Assembly (NCBI GenBank): GCA_905220665.1
Contig: CAJNAR010000161.1
Coordinates: forward strand, 353,770 to 417,769
Direction: 5' to 3'
DNA length: 64,000 nt
Source: Albugo candida
Lineage: Eukaryota; Oomycota; Peronosporomycetes; Albuginales; Albuginaceae
The position numbers and the translations under genes are program-made. Within the stretch, counting starts at the first letter, position 1. The number at the start of each line of letters is the position of its first letter. The notes beneath the pieces are model-generated. The model was not told the origin of the DNA and made no database searches. It worked only from the letters and a program-made list of their open reading frames with translations. Shown one piece after another: positions 31,700-44,110 of this stretch.

Positions 31700-34600
31700 A
31701 AATGGCTGACGTGCTACTACAAGAAAATAGAGAAGTTAAGTAGGGTAGACTTGAAGGGAGCGTAGGAGCAGCTGCTGGATCTACTCTCGGGACTTGAAAG
31801 AGCGCATTAAAAGACTAGAGGCATCTCAGGAACGCCATACTGAGAAAGAGAGGCTCAGCGAGATGTCGGTCCAGCTTATGTGGACATCATTGAGGCGACC
31901 AAAGGCAGTTTTTCACAGCACCGTTGACGCGACGTCGACGCGCCTGTCATATATACCACAACGACGGCTACATACTTCGGTACAAGGCTTCCAGGATACC
32001 AAAAAAGGTGTCAAATATGGTCGTTATGGCGCAATGTTCACAACAGATGCTTCCGTGGCACTATGATCCACCACAGGCGTATCACCCGCACCATGAAGCA
32101 AATGGAGACATACACTCGGTTGACATGAGTCAGAGAAAGCCTGGTTATTTAAGTGAACAATGCTCATTCCACCTAGATTGAGTTTGATAGCAAGAAATTC
32201 GGGAAAGAATCAGTACTCGTGGCACATCACGAGACATAATACACTTGATATTTGTTGAGAGAAGTAAGACGGATCATTTGGAGCAAAGATTCCTGAAGTA
32301 AGAGCATACCACGTTACAGCGCTAGATGCTGAATTCATGCTAGCAGGAAATGACACGGCCGCTGAAACAATGATACTGGTTGCTGGATAGCGTGTAAAAC
32401 CCGCATTCTGATGAACAATTCAAAGATTCTGGATGATGTCAACGACCACGCTAGAAATTTGGGGATTTAGAATAAGGAGGGGTGCTCTGGATCACTTAAT
32501 GGGAAACCATCTTGATAACGCCGTCATTGATAAGCAAAACGACAAGTCTACAAGTCACAAACGTAAGGGGCTATCGGCTCCGCAAGTCTTGCTAGAAAGG
32601 CATGCGGAGAAAATGGTAAAGTTAGAATGCTTTAAAAGGTAGTAAGGCCTAACGTGCTTAAACTAACGGCTTCATATAACCTCTACGGTATACTTAAGGC
32701 AAGAAGACACGGCATCGCAGATAACGTCAAAGAACGTGTAGTTCGCCAGAATGATTGCTGGACGCCCACTTTCGGAGTAGAATTGATGAGCAGTATACTT
32801 ATTGTTTAATGTAGGTGCTAGTTTCTCATACACTTTATCGGCTATGAGAGAAGCTTCATTATGCTGCGATATTCTGTACGGCTAAAAACCCACCATCTGG
32901 TATCTTGCTTACTAACGAGATGCGAGTGAACTGTCGTGTCTGAGCTAAGGAAAGAAGACAAAGAACAAACAATCAAGTAGGATAAGGGAAAAAGGACTTA
33001 TCGACGTGAGTGGAGGGGTAACAAATTCAGGTTGAAGAGACCGATGCCTCCGAGAGATCGGCTGGAGACCCGCTATATGATTTTGTTGATATATCAAAGC
33101 ATGAATCAACGCAGACTTCTGGGCCGAGAACAAGGAATTCGCGACCCGAAAGTTTAATCAAGCATGTTTTGACCTTTCTAAGACGCCGGTTCAAAAGATG
33201 AATTTATGTGCTGAGATCCAGCCACCGGATGCTGAATCGGTTAAAAAAGGGGAGCTTCACGGCAATTGATCGAGGCACACAGTCAGGTGAGTAATGTTCA
33301 AGTGTCAAGGATGCAATGAAACATTATGAATATGGTGCGTGACATGATGTATGACCGTGGACATCCATTAAGATTGTCAGAAGATGTCGTGGGATAGGCA
33401 GCATACATCTTAAACAGGAGCTCCAGAAAATGTACTGGATCTGGGTGAGATCGTTGTGTTCGAGTTCAAAAGCACACTGCACCGCGATGTAAGCAGATCA
33501 CTTCTAGAGATCTAACGCGTTTGATGGTCTGTAAAAAGGATGACGTCGAGGTATAAACGGTTTTCATCCTCTGAAACAAAATTGTGATCTTTCCTAGCGC
33601 ATTGATGAAAAGAATGTGCATTTACCAAGTTGATCTCGCCGGCGTCGAAGATGTGGCAGAAATGAAGAAATTGTCGGATAAGCAGCTAGGAGTGGCTACG
33701 GTAAATAATTACGAATTGCTGGGTCGCAGGCAAAAAGAACTTATGAAATCTTAAAAAAATACGTACTAGATTAGTGAGGCACTACGACGGCCGGGCTGGT
33801 GTAAGAAAGGACAGCGGAACTCTCGGAGGGAGGAAGAATGTGGTGGATAGGGTGCAATATCCAGATCCTAGGAATTATGGAGAAATCATGAAAAGTGAGA
33901 TCAAGGAGGAGCCGGCAATCCCGCTGGCAGAAGAGCTTGTGATGTTCAGAATAACACAGTATGAGTGCTTCAGCAATCACCATTCAAGAGCCACAAGCTA
34001 CACACCGAATGGAACTATCAAAATAAGAGATGTGCCAAAGATTTCATCGAACATTTAAGTCAGGTTTAGTTTCTTGTGGCAACGATGAAGTATTAATAAG
34101 TTTTACGCCATGTCTTCCAAAACGTTAAAAAGACTAGTGGGGTGATAGTGCTTCTGGTGTTTGCGTTGAAGTGCAACGCCTAGGCATCAAGACATCTTCA
34201 GAGCATACATACAGGAAGATAAAGAGCAGCACCTGGCCATATTTCGTTGTTCCTCAAGGAATCATAATGGAGAAAGCATGCTTGAACAAATCGGTCTGGG
34301 TAAGAAAGATAAGCTGTCATTGAGGCTTCGCAAATCATTGGACGGATTCTAGCAAGCTGGCCAATTGTGGAACGAGCTTCGACACATCAGATAAATAGAT
34401 TCGGTTTTGATGGTATATGTGTATTCGCTAAGAACATAAAAAACGGTGAAAAAACAATCGTTGGCGCCTACGGCGACGAATTCTTAATGACGGCGACCAA
34501 GTCTATACTGTTAACGCGAATTTTCGACGAAATGAAAGGTCTTTCCATCAAGGGCCTGAATCAAGCCAGCATTTTTTTCAGGTGCAAGTGGCACTGAAGG

Positions 34601-34900
34601 ACGGCATATTCTTGCTTAATCAAGAAGACTATTTGAGGCATTACTGAATCAACACGGGATGACAAAGGCGAACGGAGTAGGTTCACCAATTATAGGCGTG
34701 AAAAACGATACGGAGGATAAAACGGTATCTTTATCCATCCAATCATGTACCAAAATGAGCCTACCGAACACATCAGGTACCTACCTATTCGGCAACTCGA
34801 ACTAGAAGGTAACATGTTCAGCGTCAAACACGTTGACGTGCGGGTGAAGCTAATCTGCGATATTGCAAAAAACATACATTGAGACCGGAGTATGTTAAGT
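31700..34900 (+). mobile_element. Ancient Ty1/copia element B, heavily decayed
   Basis: Plus-strand traces in copia order: a possible protease trace YWLLDS near 32370, integrase words GHPLRLSEDVVG and AAYILNRSS near 33340-33430, the pre-RT linker YPDPRNYGEIMKSE near 33860, and reverse transcriptase LRLRKSLDGF, stop, QAGQLWNEL near 34320. Then come TIVGAYGDEFLMTATK (34450-34510), where YVDDLL has become YGDEFL, and VALKDGIFLLNQEDYLRH (34585-34640). All are broken. LTRs were not found, so limits are rough. Confidence 0.55.
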
Positions 34901-37295
34901 CGCGGTTAATCAAAGCATGGCTTTACCCAAGGTGCTGCTGGAGCCTAGATGGTGGAACTCAGAGAGCTGTTAAACCTGAGGGAAGTGACGATCCCTTGGC
35001 GATGAGAGCATGAAGGGTGTGCACCAGACGAGGCGCAGTATGGAAGGTTATCGTCATACAGCTTATGCAGAAGGAAGAAAGGCTGGGTAATTCTACCAAT
35101 ATATGGAGAAATCATGTAATCACCAGCGGATGGCTTGCAGGAGCTCTGCCAGCCAGGTTCAGATACAACGTAGAGTCGGTAACGGAGAACTTAATGTAGC
35201 AAAGAATTCATATTTTTCTTCAGACATCTCACAGCATTGATTCAAGCTCAGAAGATACGAATTTCCTGCAAAGATAAACACTAATCAGACCTTATCAGGT
35301 GATAGTATTTTGATTCCGCGCATACCGTAAAAACAATAGCGCATGCAATATTTGTACATCTTGGATGGTATAAGAAAGATTGATTCATAATCAGGAGCAG
35401 CTTCAGACATGATTTATGCAGTGTATTATCAATCGAGAAAGAGCTGTTGATCTGATTTATTCTCTACACGAACGCAGAGCGCGCAATGCATTATCAGGAT
35501 GGATATTCTTTGTAGGCTGAAACCGAGATTATATCAGAAGCATCATAAATGTGAGACGAAATTGTAGCATTCGGAAATTGGGGCGAATCCTTTTCGAAGA
35601 TGTGATCGAGCTACTAGCTTTCGAAGCCGTTATGAGTCTATTGCGTCCGATCTATCACTATATATCTAATGTGTCAAAATCTTATGACGCTTGGCTGCTT
35701 AGAAAGGATTCCGATGATTATATGAGAGTTTGATTGCTTAACAATCCCAAAGAGTGCGGTCCTTGGCCTATGCTTGGTGAATCCAAGTGATCAAACCGTC
35801 TATAGATAGAGTAAACATGCTATGAATTGGGTCACTTGATAACAAGTCGACCCAGAAACATTTACTCAGACATATCCAGCGTATTGTGCTCTTCATCGTT
35901 GTAGAAGCTGTCCCTATTTCGTACCTTGCTAGGCCATATATCTTGGTACCTAAAAAGGTTTGAGAATGCGGATCTGAAATGCTCTTGCGAGCAATTTCTG
36001 AGTAACATGCCAGTTATACACTGAAAGATTGTACGGTTAGCATATACATTGATGTGCCCGGCCAATCGGGTGTCACAATACAAGTGCTTGTGAAAAAAGA
36101 TTAGCTCTTCCCTTGCAACTTATTGCCATGACGATGGGGTTCAATCGTCGATATGTTCATCGGATCGTATGGTAGAGTGGAAGCTTTCATAAGTTGTAGC
36201 ATTACCCTGCGCATGATTAATTTAGAAATAATCGGACTCAACCTGTTAAATTATTCTCATTCTGCAGCTAAGACGAAGCCAAATAATTTCCCTTGATATT
36301 CACGTGGGTACATTTGAATCTTGTTTATGGTTTGACTAAGCACAATCGACTCGAGAATCGATAGTCAATGTAGAATGCTTTTTCGTGTTATTCCAAGGTG
36401 TCGAGATAATACCTCAGACGTGATAACATAATGAAAAGGATAGTGAGATCACTTCAAGACCTCCGTTATAACCATAAGAGAAACGCTTGTCGAGAGTTGC
36501 GATGCATTCTAACTTCAAGAACGAAACCTTCGGTATTTGTATGATTAAATTGGGAATGCGAGGACACGGTATGGTGCAAGTTTACGATAGAAAGGATGAT
36601 TAACTCATGTTGAGATAGGCGCTGGATCCACCACCCCGATCTTGGACGAGTTCGAGTTGCGTCAAACTCCAATTCCCTCGCCGTAGCGTCAGAAATTTCT
36701 CAAAAGTAGTCCATTACTAAAAATAGATCCATGGGTCTAGATATAGTCTTTTTATGTTGAAACAGAACGGTTCTTATCGTCATGAGAAAAAGTAATGCTA
36801 GCAGAACCACCTCTCTTAGTTGGAGAGGATTGACTTGTAGAAAAAAGACGTTAATTATTTTGTTTACAAGTAGCGCCAAGCGATTCTTCTCTTCTGATGC
36901 ATTCTAAACCATCCATCCACCCTTTTTATCGGTACGAAGCTCACCAATTTAAAGAGCGAGTGGTCGAAAGCAGTATCTACCCCGCCGCTTCAACCCTTAA
37001 TTCAATACTCTAATTCTTACACTCCTCCTCGACTGCCTAGTGACTGTGGTCCCCAAGTTAGCGAATCCCGACAAACGACCATAGCCTGGATGCTGAGATC
37101 TCTTCAGTTAGGATATCCGCCATCATCATTCGTGATTCGATGTACAAAGGATTGCCGATATACGTTTGGCGAAGTCGCGAATTAACTCCACTGTTATGTC
37201 CACGTTTTTTGATTTTGTGATACTTTCCTCAGACTCCAGATAAATAGTCATCTATCATCATAGTCATCGTCTTCCATGTCACAAACTCCTATCTC
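34901..37295. other. Gene-free, repeat-derived stretch
   Basis: Only short frames (70 codons or fewer) lie here on either strand and none has a motif I can name. The dense stops in all frames and the neighbourhood suggest degraded transposon sequence, but I cannot assign it to an element. Confidence 0.35.
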
Positions 37296-37650
37296 TTAAA
37301 CGCGATCACGTTGTCCCAAGATCTCCTGACCGACGTGAGTCGCTGAAGTAAATACGGCATACATGGTGGAACGGGATACGCCATTCTGTACCATGCAGAT
37401 CATCTCACCGGTCATTGCAACAGCTCCAGCGGTCACCTTATTACGGTTGAAATTATCTTTCTGAATCTCAAGCAATAGCTTACCTGCATCTGTAGCGCTT
37501 AGTTGCATGTGCAGATTCAAATCCATTGTACCCTTCGGATAGCTTGCAGGCTTGTTCGCTACTTTCGAGTCGTATATAGAGCAGGATACTGGGTCCGTTG
37601 AGTCGCCCTCTACGGCGAAACTGGTTCCGGTCACGTAGTGCGCACGAACA

Positions 37651-37668
37651 AAAGTAAACGCCCACCAA
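37651..37668. repeat. Target site duplication, left copy (18 bp)
   Basis: AAAGTAAACGCCCACCAA, identical to 38241-38258. Length in the range made by LINE-mediated SINE insertion. It interrupts copia C, so the SINE is younger than that copia copy. Confidence 0.8.
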
Positions 37669-38240
37669 TGGGGCCCGCCCTAGCTCAGTTAAGGGTGTTC
37701 GCCCGTAGTACTTTTATTTAGACACCTTTATGTTACTACAGTTTGGTGGTTATCTACTCTGTTCTAAGCACTAGTATGTAACGCTCTGAAGAGCCCGGTC
37801 CAACTCCTGTATAGATCTTTCTGGTGTAGTTGCCAGCGGTCTTGACACGTCCATATCTTCATTGAGTAGGTTGATATTTACGTGGAGGAATCTTTGCCTC
37901 CGCCGAGGGGCCCCATCGCAGCCCTTTTGCCACCGCCGGGATTCGAACCGGGGTACACACGGTCGGAACACATGTGTACTAACCGCTAGGCCGCCCGACG
38001 GGGTCCGCCCCAGCTCAGTCGCTTAAGCACTTGAGCGCACGGACCCCCTGCCGGAGGTCGTGAGTTCGATCCCCGGCAGTGTGGGCAGCGTTTTTAGCCC
38101 ACCCAAGCAATAAGCTTGGATAATATCTGCCTCCCTAGGTTTGAAGTCAGACTTAAGTGATATTCACACGGTCAGAGGCTCATGATAGGATAAGGAAGGA
38201 AGTTAAAGAACCAGATTAACAGTTTAATGAAATCCTTGAC
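37669..38240. mobile_element. Compound of tRNA-derived SINE-like modules
   Basis: A 572-bp insertion bounded by an exact 18-bp direct repeat. It contains three tRNA-like starts. A plus-strand A-box-like CTAGCTCAGTT occurs near 37680. A minus-strand module at about 37930-38000 has an A box near 37978-37990 and a B box GGTTCGAATCC at 37939-37949. A plus-strand module at about 38001-38085 has A box CAGCTCAGTCG and B box GAGTTCGATCC. The two latter modules are head to head. Tails without coding content follow. tRNA-derived SINEs are known in oomycetes; membership of a named family is not claimed. Confidence 0.6.
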
Positions 38241-38258
38241 AAAGTAAACGCCCACCAA
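38241..38258. repeat. Target site duplication, right copy (18 bp)
   Basis: Exact partner of 37651-37668; copia C coding traces resume immediately to the right. Confidence 0.8.
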
Positions 38259-38988
38259 GCGACTGAAAATAGCGACCACTTGACTCCCCTATGGTACTTT
38301 GTTCTACGGAAACTTGGTATCATCCAAATCAACTTCATTTCTATCCTCGTGAATCACGTTCACTTCAGTCAACCCATGCTGATCCAGGATTTACTCAATA
38401 TTCAACTGCTTATCAAGGGTGTAGCCAGCCATCTCCGTTGTAAATTCAGCGCCCATTACCCAACATTTCTTACTTCACCGAGGTCCTGAATTAAGGGTGT
38501 ATTCCTTTGGGGTTGAAACAATTCCACTAGCTTGGTACAGATGCCATAACAGGGAGATCATCGGCGTGAGCCCGCACGACGATCATTCTACACCCGACCG
38601 ATTGTAGTACAAACACATGACCATGTCACAGGGTCCTAGATATCCATGTTGTAGCTGACTCCGCAATTATCCCTTCTGCTGAAGTCCGTATAGTGACTTC
38701 TTTACCACAAGGAAATTTGTTTCCGCGTAACCGCAATTAATCTTCACATGTCTTCAGCGAGAGCCTCCATACCTTGCAGTATACGCAGGTAAATCTAGAC
38801 GCTCTTTCTTGACGTCCTTACGTAGGTTTTTAGGATCTTCCGGTGCCTCGACAGCACGACCCATGTCATTGTGAGCACCGGTACCGCTTTTACATTACTG
38901 AGGTCCATAGCAGTAGCAAATTTGAGTCCATGATAGACCAGACTCGTTGCATGTGGAAATGAGCAACTCTTTGTAATCATTTACACTT

Positions 38989-40540
38989 TTGACTTTCGCT
39001 GCGGTAATGAAACTTGGTACCGTGAAGGTGATATTGGTACTCTCTCATCGATGGAACGTGACGCCACGTCGTGGTGACGTACCAAATCCACATGTCAGGG
39101 CTGAAATAGAAAAAGAGATTGACATATACATGAAAGTGCGAAGCGGAATGCAAGTCAGTCAAGATATCTTAAAGCAAGATAGAGTTAACCATACGAACGA
39201 GCTTGCTCTATTGTTGAAGAAGTCACTTTTTAGCCTGAAGCAGTCTGGAAGGCTATGGAGAAAGCAATAGCAATCGAAGCTGGTCGATCTTGATTTCATG
39301 CAGTGTACAGTACAACAGACGTGTGTCTATACATTAGATTCCGATGGGAATGTTACAGTTGTTGGTGTGTATGTCGACGATTTGTTGGTCACCGTGACCT
39401 CAAAAAATGTCGTTGAGAATTTTTTCGACAGCATGGTGTCGCTGGAAATAAAAGATTTGGGTGTCGTGAACAAGTTTCTGGATTTACGTGTAATGCTGGA
39501 CTCTGAGGCTGGTAATGTGTTGGACCAAGAAGTGACGATCGACTTATTGTTGCAGGGCCAAGGTTTGGAATCAGCAAACAGTGTTTCGAAACCCAATTGG
39601 CGACGAATGCAACGAAGAAGAAACGCAAGGCTCAGAATTGCGGGTTGCGTCATCCGACGGCGGTCAAGAAAGCATCAAGTCCTTTCAGTCAGTCTACTAT
39701 GGATTGCACGATGCACTCGCCCAGATATCTGTTTTGTAGTGCACCGCGCAAACAGGCAGACACACCAATCGACGATGAGTAACTGGTGAATGGTCAAGCG
39801 AATTCCACGGTATTTAAAGAAGACAAAATCGCTGAAGTTGTGCATCAGCAGTACAAGCCAACCATAAACGCTACCAAGATCGAAAGCTGAAGCGATGCGG
39901 ACTTTGCCGCGGACAAGTCGGATATAAAGTCAGTGTTAGGACGCGTGCTGACGATGAACGGTACAGTGGTATCGTGGACGTGCAAGAAGCAGAGTGGTGT
40001 CTCGCTTAGCACCATGGAAGCGGAGTTTATTGCTGCGTCGCATGCTGGTCGTGAGGTACTAGGGCTGAGGGGATTGTTTGGAGACCTGAACATGAAAGTT
40101 ATGGAACCGATGCTCCTGTGAATGAACAATGAAGTGGCGATAAAGCAATTGGAAAGCGAGCTGAGTACCTCAAGCGCAAACATGTCGACATTTGTTCCAA
40201 GTTCTCTGTCACCACGCTCAAGATAAGGTCACGCAGTCAAGTTTTGTCAAATCTGATGATATGATAGCGGATCTGTTGAGGAAGGCACTATCAGCACCAA
40301 CGATCTCGGTCATGCGTGGTAGGTTCAAGTTGAAGGCCATTCAGGATGACGTCAAGGAGGAGTGTGAGAAAAGATTGATTTCTGACAGTTTGTCAAGGGT
40401 TTGCACGTCAACTGCAATACCCATCACAGGTAAAGTACGAACTCACTTGAACGGCTGCTTTTGTGACAACGTGACAGATAGGAAGAAGAGAGACGGTCAC
40501 CACGTGGTACCTGACGAACGCCATGTGAACGTGACATAGT
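38989..40540 (+). mobile_element. Decayed copia element D (RT and RNase H), plus strand
   Basis: Starts within RT: VMKLGTVKVILVLSHRWNV, then KKSLFSLKQSGRLW, stop, then an open 163-codon frame 39298-39789 with VVGVYVDDLLVTVTS (catalytic YVDD intact) and IKDLGVVNKFLDLRV. LLWIARCTRPDICFVVHR follows near 39750. RNase H appears as GTVVSWTCKKQSGVSLSTME (39933-40121 frame), then KSDDMIADLLRKAL near 40260-40300. Frameshifts separate these. The upstream half of the element is missing. The region 40430-40660 may be its 3' LTR but no partner was found. Confidence 0.75.
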
Positions 40541-40689
40541 CAAGTTTGTAACGCCGTTGCACAAGCATGTTGTAGAGTTAGCATACAAGGCTAATACTAA
40601 ATCCATTGCACGTATGTCCACGTGCATCGTGTAATGCCACAGAAGAGACAATAAAGTCATCGTCTGCGCACCCAGTAGTCGACCACGGA

Positions 40690-41487
40690 CTGTTCGTGCA
40701 CGTCAAAACCATGCATCAAACCTATCGTACAAACGCTTGTCTAAAGTGGAAATAACCATAGAATGAGTCGGTGTATGCCCGAACGGAATACTTAAATCCT
40801 TGACCGAATCCTCCTGACCCAGTATGGTTAAATGGAAGATACGTGGAGACGGCATGGTCCGATTCAACGAGAGCAAGGATGATTTGCATAAGTTGAGTTT
40901 CACATCAGATCATCGCAATAGACTTGAACGAGTTCGGGTTGCCTCAAAGAACCGTTTGATGTTTTCGAAAGCAATGTCGAACGAGAGGCTGGAAATGCAT
41001 TGTTGAAGTACTTGACACGTGGTGGATTTTATATTACGGGTGGACTTGCACCGAAAAATATGGATTTTTTACTCAGAGCGATATATTTCTAATGCCGATT
41101 TAGACAAGGGACAGGTGACGCCGGCAAAAACTAATCCAGTTCCAATAGTCGTGCCACTAATCCAAATACTATGTACTTCATGTTGCCTAAGTAAATTTCC
41201 CAAGGGTTCAATGCTGAGAGAGGATGACCTTGTTTGACTCCACGTTGCGGTGGGTTGGATGGTATAATATTGCCATTAATGATCAACTGCGCCTTCGTGT
41301 TGCTGAACAGAAGACGAACCCAGTCGGGGAAACTATTTCCAACGCCCTTTTGTCCAAAGCGCGAAAAATGTACGTCCAATTGACTCGACCATGAGCATTC
41401 TCAAAGTCGAGAAAAGCCGCACACGCTTCTTCCCCACGATGAGTGAACAAGTATTGGATGTCGTTGAGATGTCGAATATGGTGGTGC
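40690..41487 (-). mobile_element. Non-LTR (LINE) reverse transcriptase, C-terminal part
   Basis: Reading leftward: SVHHHIRHLNDIQYLFTH, then AAFLDFENAHGRVNW (family form FLDFEKAYDRV), VGNSFPDWVRLLFSNTKA, PQRGVKQGHPLSAL (RGVKQGDPLS motif), and near 40900 LCKSSLLSLNRT...DSVKDLSIPFGHTP (KYLGIPFG motif). These are the L1/Tx1-like LINE RT motifs in order, in at least three frames. The catalytic Asp of FLDFEKA is still Asp, and QGHPLS has His for Asp. The N-terminal part lies at 46625-46990, on the far side of a gypsy insertion. Confidence 0.75.
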
Positions 41488-41492
41488 ACAGA

Positions 41493-41579
41493 TGTTATTT
41501 TGTGAAACCGCTATCCCGTATCAAGATCCGCACCCCATGACCCAGCTACAACGTACCCGGGTCTGGCCCAGACCCAACA
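41493..41579 (-). repeat. Left terminal repeat (3' LTR) of the gypsy element
   Basis: Starts TGTT and ends AACA on the plus strand and shares CCGCTATCC, AGATCCGCACCC, TGACCCA and CTACAACGTACCC with 46542-46613. A purine-rich tract lies just inside on the coding strand. Very short for an LTR, so a truncated or eroded copy is possible. Confidence 0.55.
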
Positions 41580-42136
41580 CTTCCTTCAAAAGGTATCTTC
41601 AGCTCGCTGATGTTGTCTTTGTGCACAGGGTCCTCCTGGTGACGCAATGCATACCCCGAAGCGCGGCGGGAACATCTTTGTTCAGTTGAGTTACGGGCTT
41701 CGATATATTTTTCGCTTTCGTCTAGTCCACGCCACTTAACCAGAGCATCATGACTGCTGGACTTAATACTAGGTAGGCTGGCTCGAAGCTCTTCCACCCC
41801 GTGGACTTCACTACCATGAGAGACATGGGCCTATAGGTCACCTTCGATTTACAGATCCTTGTCAGCATAAAATTTGAAACGTCTAGCGTGATTTACGCGT
41901 TCCTGGCAAGTGGTAAGATCTCAAGCCATAAAAAACCAGTTTAAGCTGGATCCCGTCGCTGTTTCCTGTCCACTCCAGCGATCACGAAGTTTGTCGCGCT
42001 TTGTCTTCCAGACTTCGGTATACAAAACATAATCAGCAATACTGAATTGTGCCATATTGTCTCCACGCCGACCATTCAGTCTAGCACGCTTCACGTTTCG
42101 CCTCTGTGCGCGTCTTAAAGGCATGGATTTGTGCAT
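41546..42136 (-). pseudogene. Gypsy integrase C-terminal module and chromodomain-like segment
   Basis: Two frames: 41921-42136 contains MAQFSIADYVLYTEVWKTKR, matching the integrase GPY/F-type module, and 41546-41797 contains ALVKWRGLDESEKYIEARN, matching the chromodomain core (LVKWRG.....WE) with the WE replaced by YI. In chromoviruses this domain directs integration to histone-marked chromatin. Confidence 0.6.
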
Positions 42137-42535
42137 GTACCACGCTTACACGAAAGTTTTCAAATTCGAGGACTTGCAAGTCCTGAATGGGTTTCAGCTT
42201 CATGATCGGGAATGAACAGCTAGGCAACGCGATAGACTTGGCTGGATTGCAGACGCCATCCCCGTCATCACCGTCACCGGAGGTTCATCCCTCAAAGACG
42301 GTGACATGGACACTTAGAGAAAATATTGCACCAAGAAAAAAAATCGTGGCCAGTCATGCAAATGAATACGCAATTCACTCGCGAGAGCACGAAACCCAAA
42401 GTAGCTCTTTGTTTACCACTTCAACAGTTCCAGTTGCTAAGAGGAAGCGTGCAGCCGTGAAGTGATGTAGGCTCCCAGAGAATAACGGAGATCCTCGATT
42501 ACCGCGGTTCTGAAATGTGATCCTTGATCGCTTAT

Positions 42536-42934
42536 CTAGCGGTAACATATCCCAAATGATGCAAACAAAGCGTGCGATACATCACGGGTGTTTAAGGCGT
42601 CTGCTTCAGCGACGTCTTTGAGCCCTACATACTTGGATGCATCGTCTTTAAGCACTAGAATATAGCGTTGTCCCGTAATCGAAATCCCAATACACATGGT
42701 CCCAGTGAAATCAATCGTTCGGCTTCGTACCCTATAGCCCGTCTCCAACACTCGCAGAACTGTTTCGTCCGTAGCACTACAATGTGAAGATTGCTTTACA
42801 AACATCTGAACATATTGCTTCAATGTTGTCCAATCGCACAGCTCGGCCACATTTTGAGTCGTCAGATCGACTTCGGGAGGATCACCAATACCAAAATGAG
42901 CCGCCACGCACAATATAACATGAAGCTCGGACAT
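42536..42934 (-). pseudogene. Gypsy integrase core remnant
   Basis: 132-codon frame: WTTLKQYVQMFVKQSSHC (zinc-binding end of the HHCC region), TIDFTGTMCIGIS where the catalytic D of the HxD region is replaced by the context IDFTG, ILVLKDDASKYVGL (the conserved VLKDDLS.Y), and ADALNTRDVSHALFASFGI. Downstream core residues are out of frame. Confidence 0.65.
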
Positions 42935-43129
42935 CTCGTCTAGGTACCAGGTCTACCGAACGTACGTTACACGCCATCAAGCTGTCGATCAAATCGGATC
43001 TTGACTGCTTTATCGGCTTTGACAATTTCGTCTATGATTGGTCATACAAAATTCCCTTCCAAACTCGGAGATAGGGGGCGGGTTCTTGGTGAATCGCACA
43101 TACTATTTGCAAGGGCGAGCCCCATCGGA

Positions 43130-43730
43130 TAGAAGATCCGCCCAGGTATTTTCCACGCTTGAGATATCGTGAATTTCATACTGATACGCCATTATCAGTG
43201 TACAAATTTTTTAATTATCACGGCGACACATCTTCACAATCGCTTAGGCCTCCTTTTCAACTATTGCACACTCGATGGCAGCGCCACTGAAGGTGTCACT
43301 TAACAATATTAGAGAGTGATGATCTTGCTCGTCCAAACGTTTTGTTTTGTCTTTCTACGAAATTGGTTTATCACTTCTCCCCAATGACGATACGATGCAA
43401 CCGTGAACACGCATAGCTTCTTTTGATGCTCACGTTGGATAAATCCACTGATTTTGATAGTGCCTTTTTTGCAAGGTCGAGCCAGAGTTCTTCTTTTCGG
43501 CCCAACATGTTTCATACATATTGACTCTCTTGACCTGGGAGCTTATACGAACTCCGGCTCGCTTGTACGCTCGCTCCATGACCTCTTTTAGCGTTGCCAC
43601 TATGCGGTTGTAGCCGAGAATGAACGAGCGAATCCATACCAAACCACACAGAAACTGCTGCAACTCCTGTCCATTTTTTGGAAAGGAGATTAAACAGTGC
43701 AGAGATACGTTCCTGATTATGATTCATACC
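43130..43730 (-). pseudogene. Gypsy RNase H remnant
   Basis: Traces: LQQFLCGLVW-like linker near 43640, KKLCVFTVASYRHWG near 43400 (family FTDAS, so the catalytic Asp is Val), SGAAIECAIVEKEA near 43265, and VENTWADLLS near 43150. Order and strand agree with the RT to the right and integrase to the left. Confidence 0.6.
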
Positions 43731-43906
43731 ACTTCCACTTCAAATTCGGCCACACCATTTTGCTTACCGCTGGAAAAGCTGCATTTGCTTATCTTCAACT
43801 TCTAACGTTTCCTTTCCCACACTACAAGCCCTTTTCCAGCAATATCAACAACTTTCGTTCATCGGTTTCATGCCCAAGTAAGTCATCTAACCAAATCAGT
43901 AGCCCC

Positions 43907-44110
43907 TTATACCAGCAAAATCTGCAAACATTTCTTGGACAGTGGTTTGACAGTAGAAACCACACTGTCCATGCGACCCATTAGAAAGCTTGTTGGGGTG
44001 AAGACACCCACATCCGTTAGAAAGCTGAGCACCTCTTGACAGCTATCCTCTAGAAGGAACTGCCAGTAGCTATTGAAGAAGTCCATAAGCAATAGAATAT
44101 GGAGCATTGA
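43907..44110 (-). pseudogene. Gypsy reverse transcriptase remnant
   Basis: Contains DFFNSYWQFLLEDSCQEVLS and FLTDVGVFTPTSFLMGRMDS, matching the Ty3/gypsy RT palm (D.....YWQ...D, then the R/L-MG-TDS segment). The catalytic YLDD-like segment was not recovered. Confidence 0.65.

Larger units (their letters stand above)
37296..38980 (-). mobile_element. Decayed copia element C (RT and RNase H), minus strand
   Basis: Reading leftward from 38980: FATAMDLSNVKAVPVLTMTW (RT start), KKSLYGLQQ near 38690, GYTLDKQLNIE near 38420, then after a SINE compound the tail KGTMDLNLHM, GAVAMTGEMICMVQNGVSR and SATHVGQEILG (37296-37634), which is copia RNase H. Frames shift and several stops occur. Gag, protease and integrase are absent on this copy; it ends abruptly at 38980, next to copia D in opposite orientation. 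Confidence 0.7.

Noticed and set aside
37930..38000. A genuine minus-strand tRNA gene
   Set aside because: A and B boxes are present, but the T stem has a mismatch, the anticodon stem relies on wobble pairs and it sits within a SINE-like insertion. Called a tRNA-derived module instead.
40824..41006. Plus-strand open frame within the LINE
   Set aside because: It is antisense to the LINE RT segment ending in the IPFG motif.
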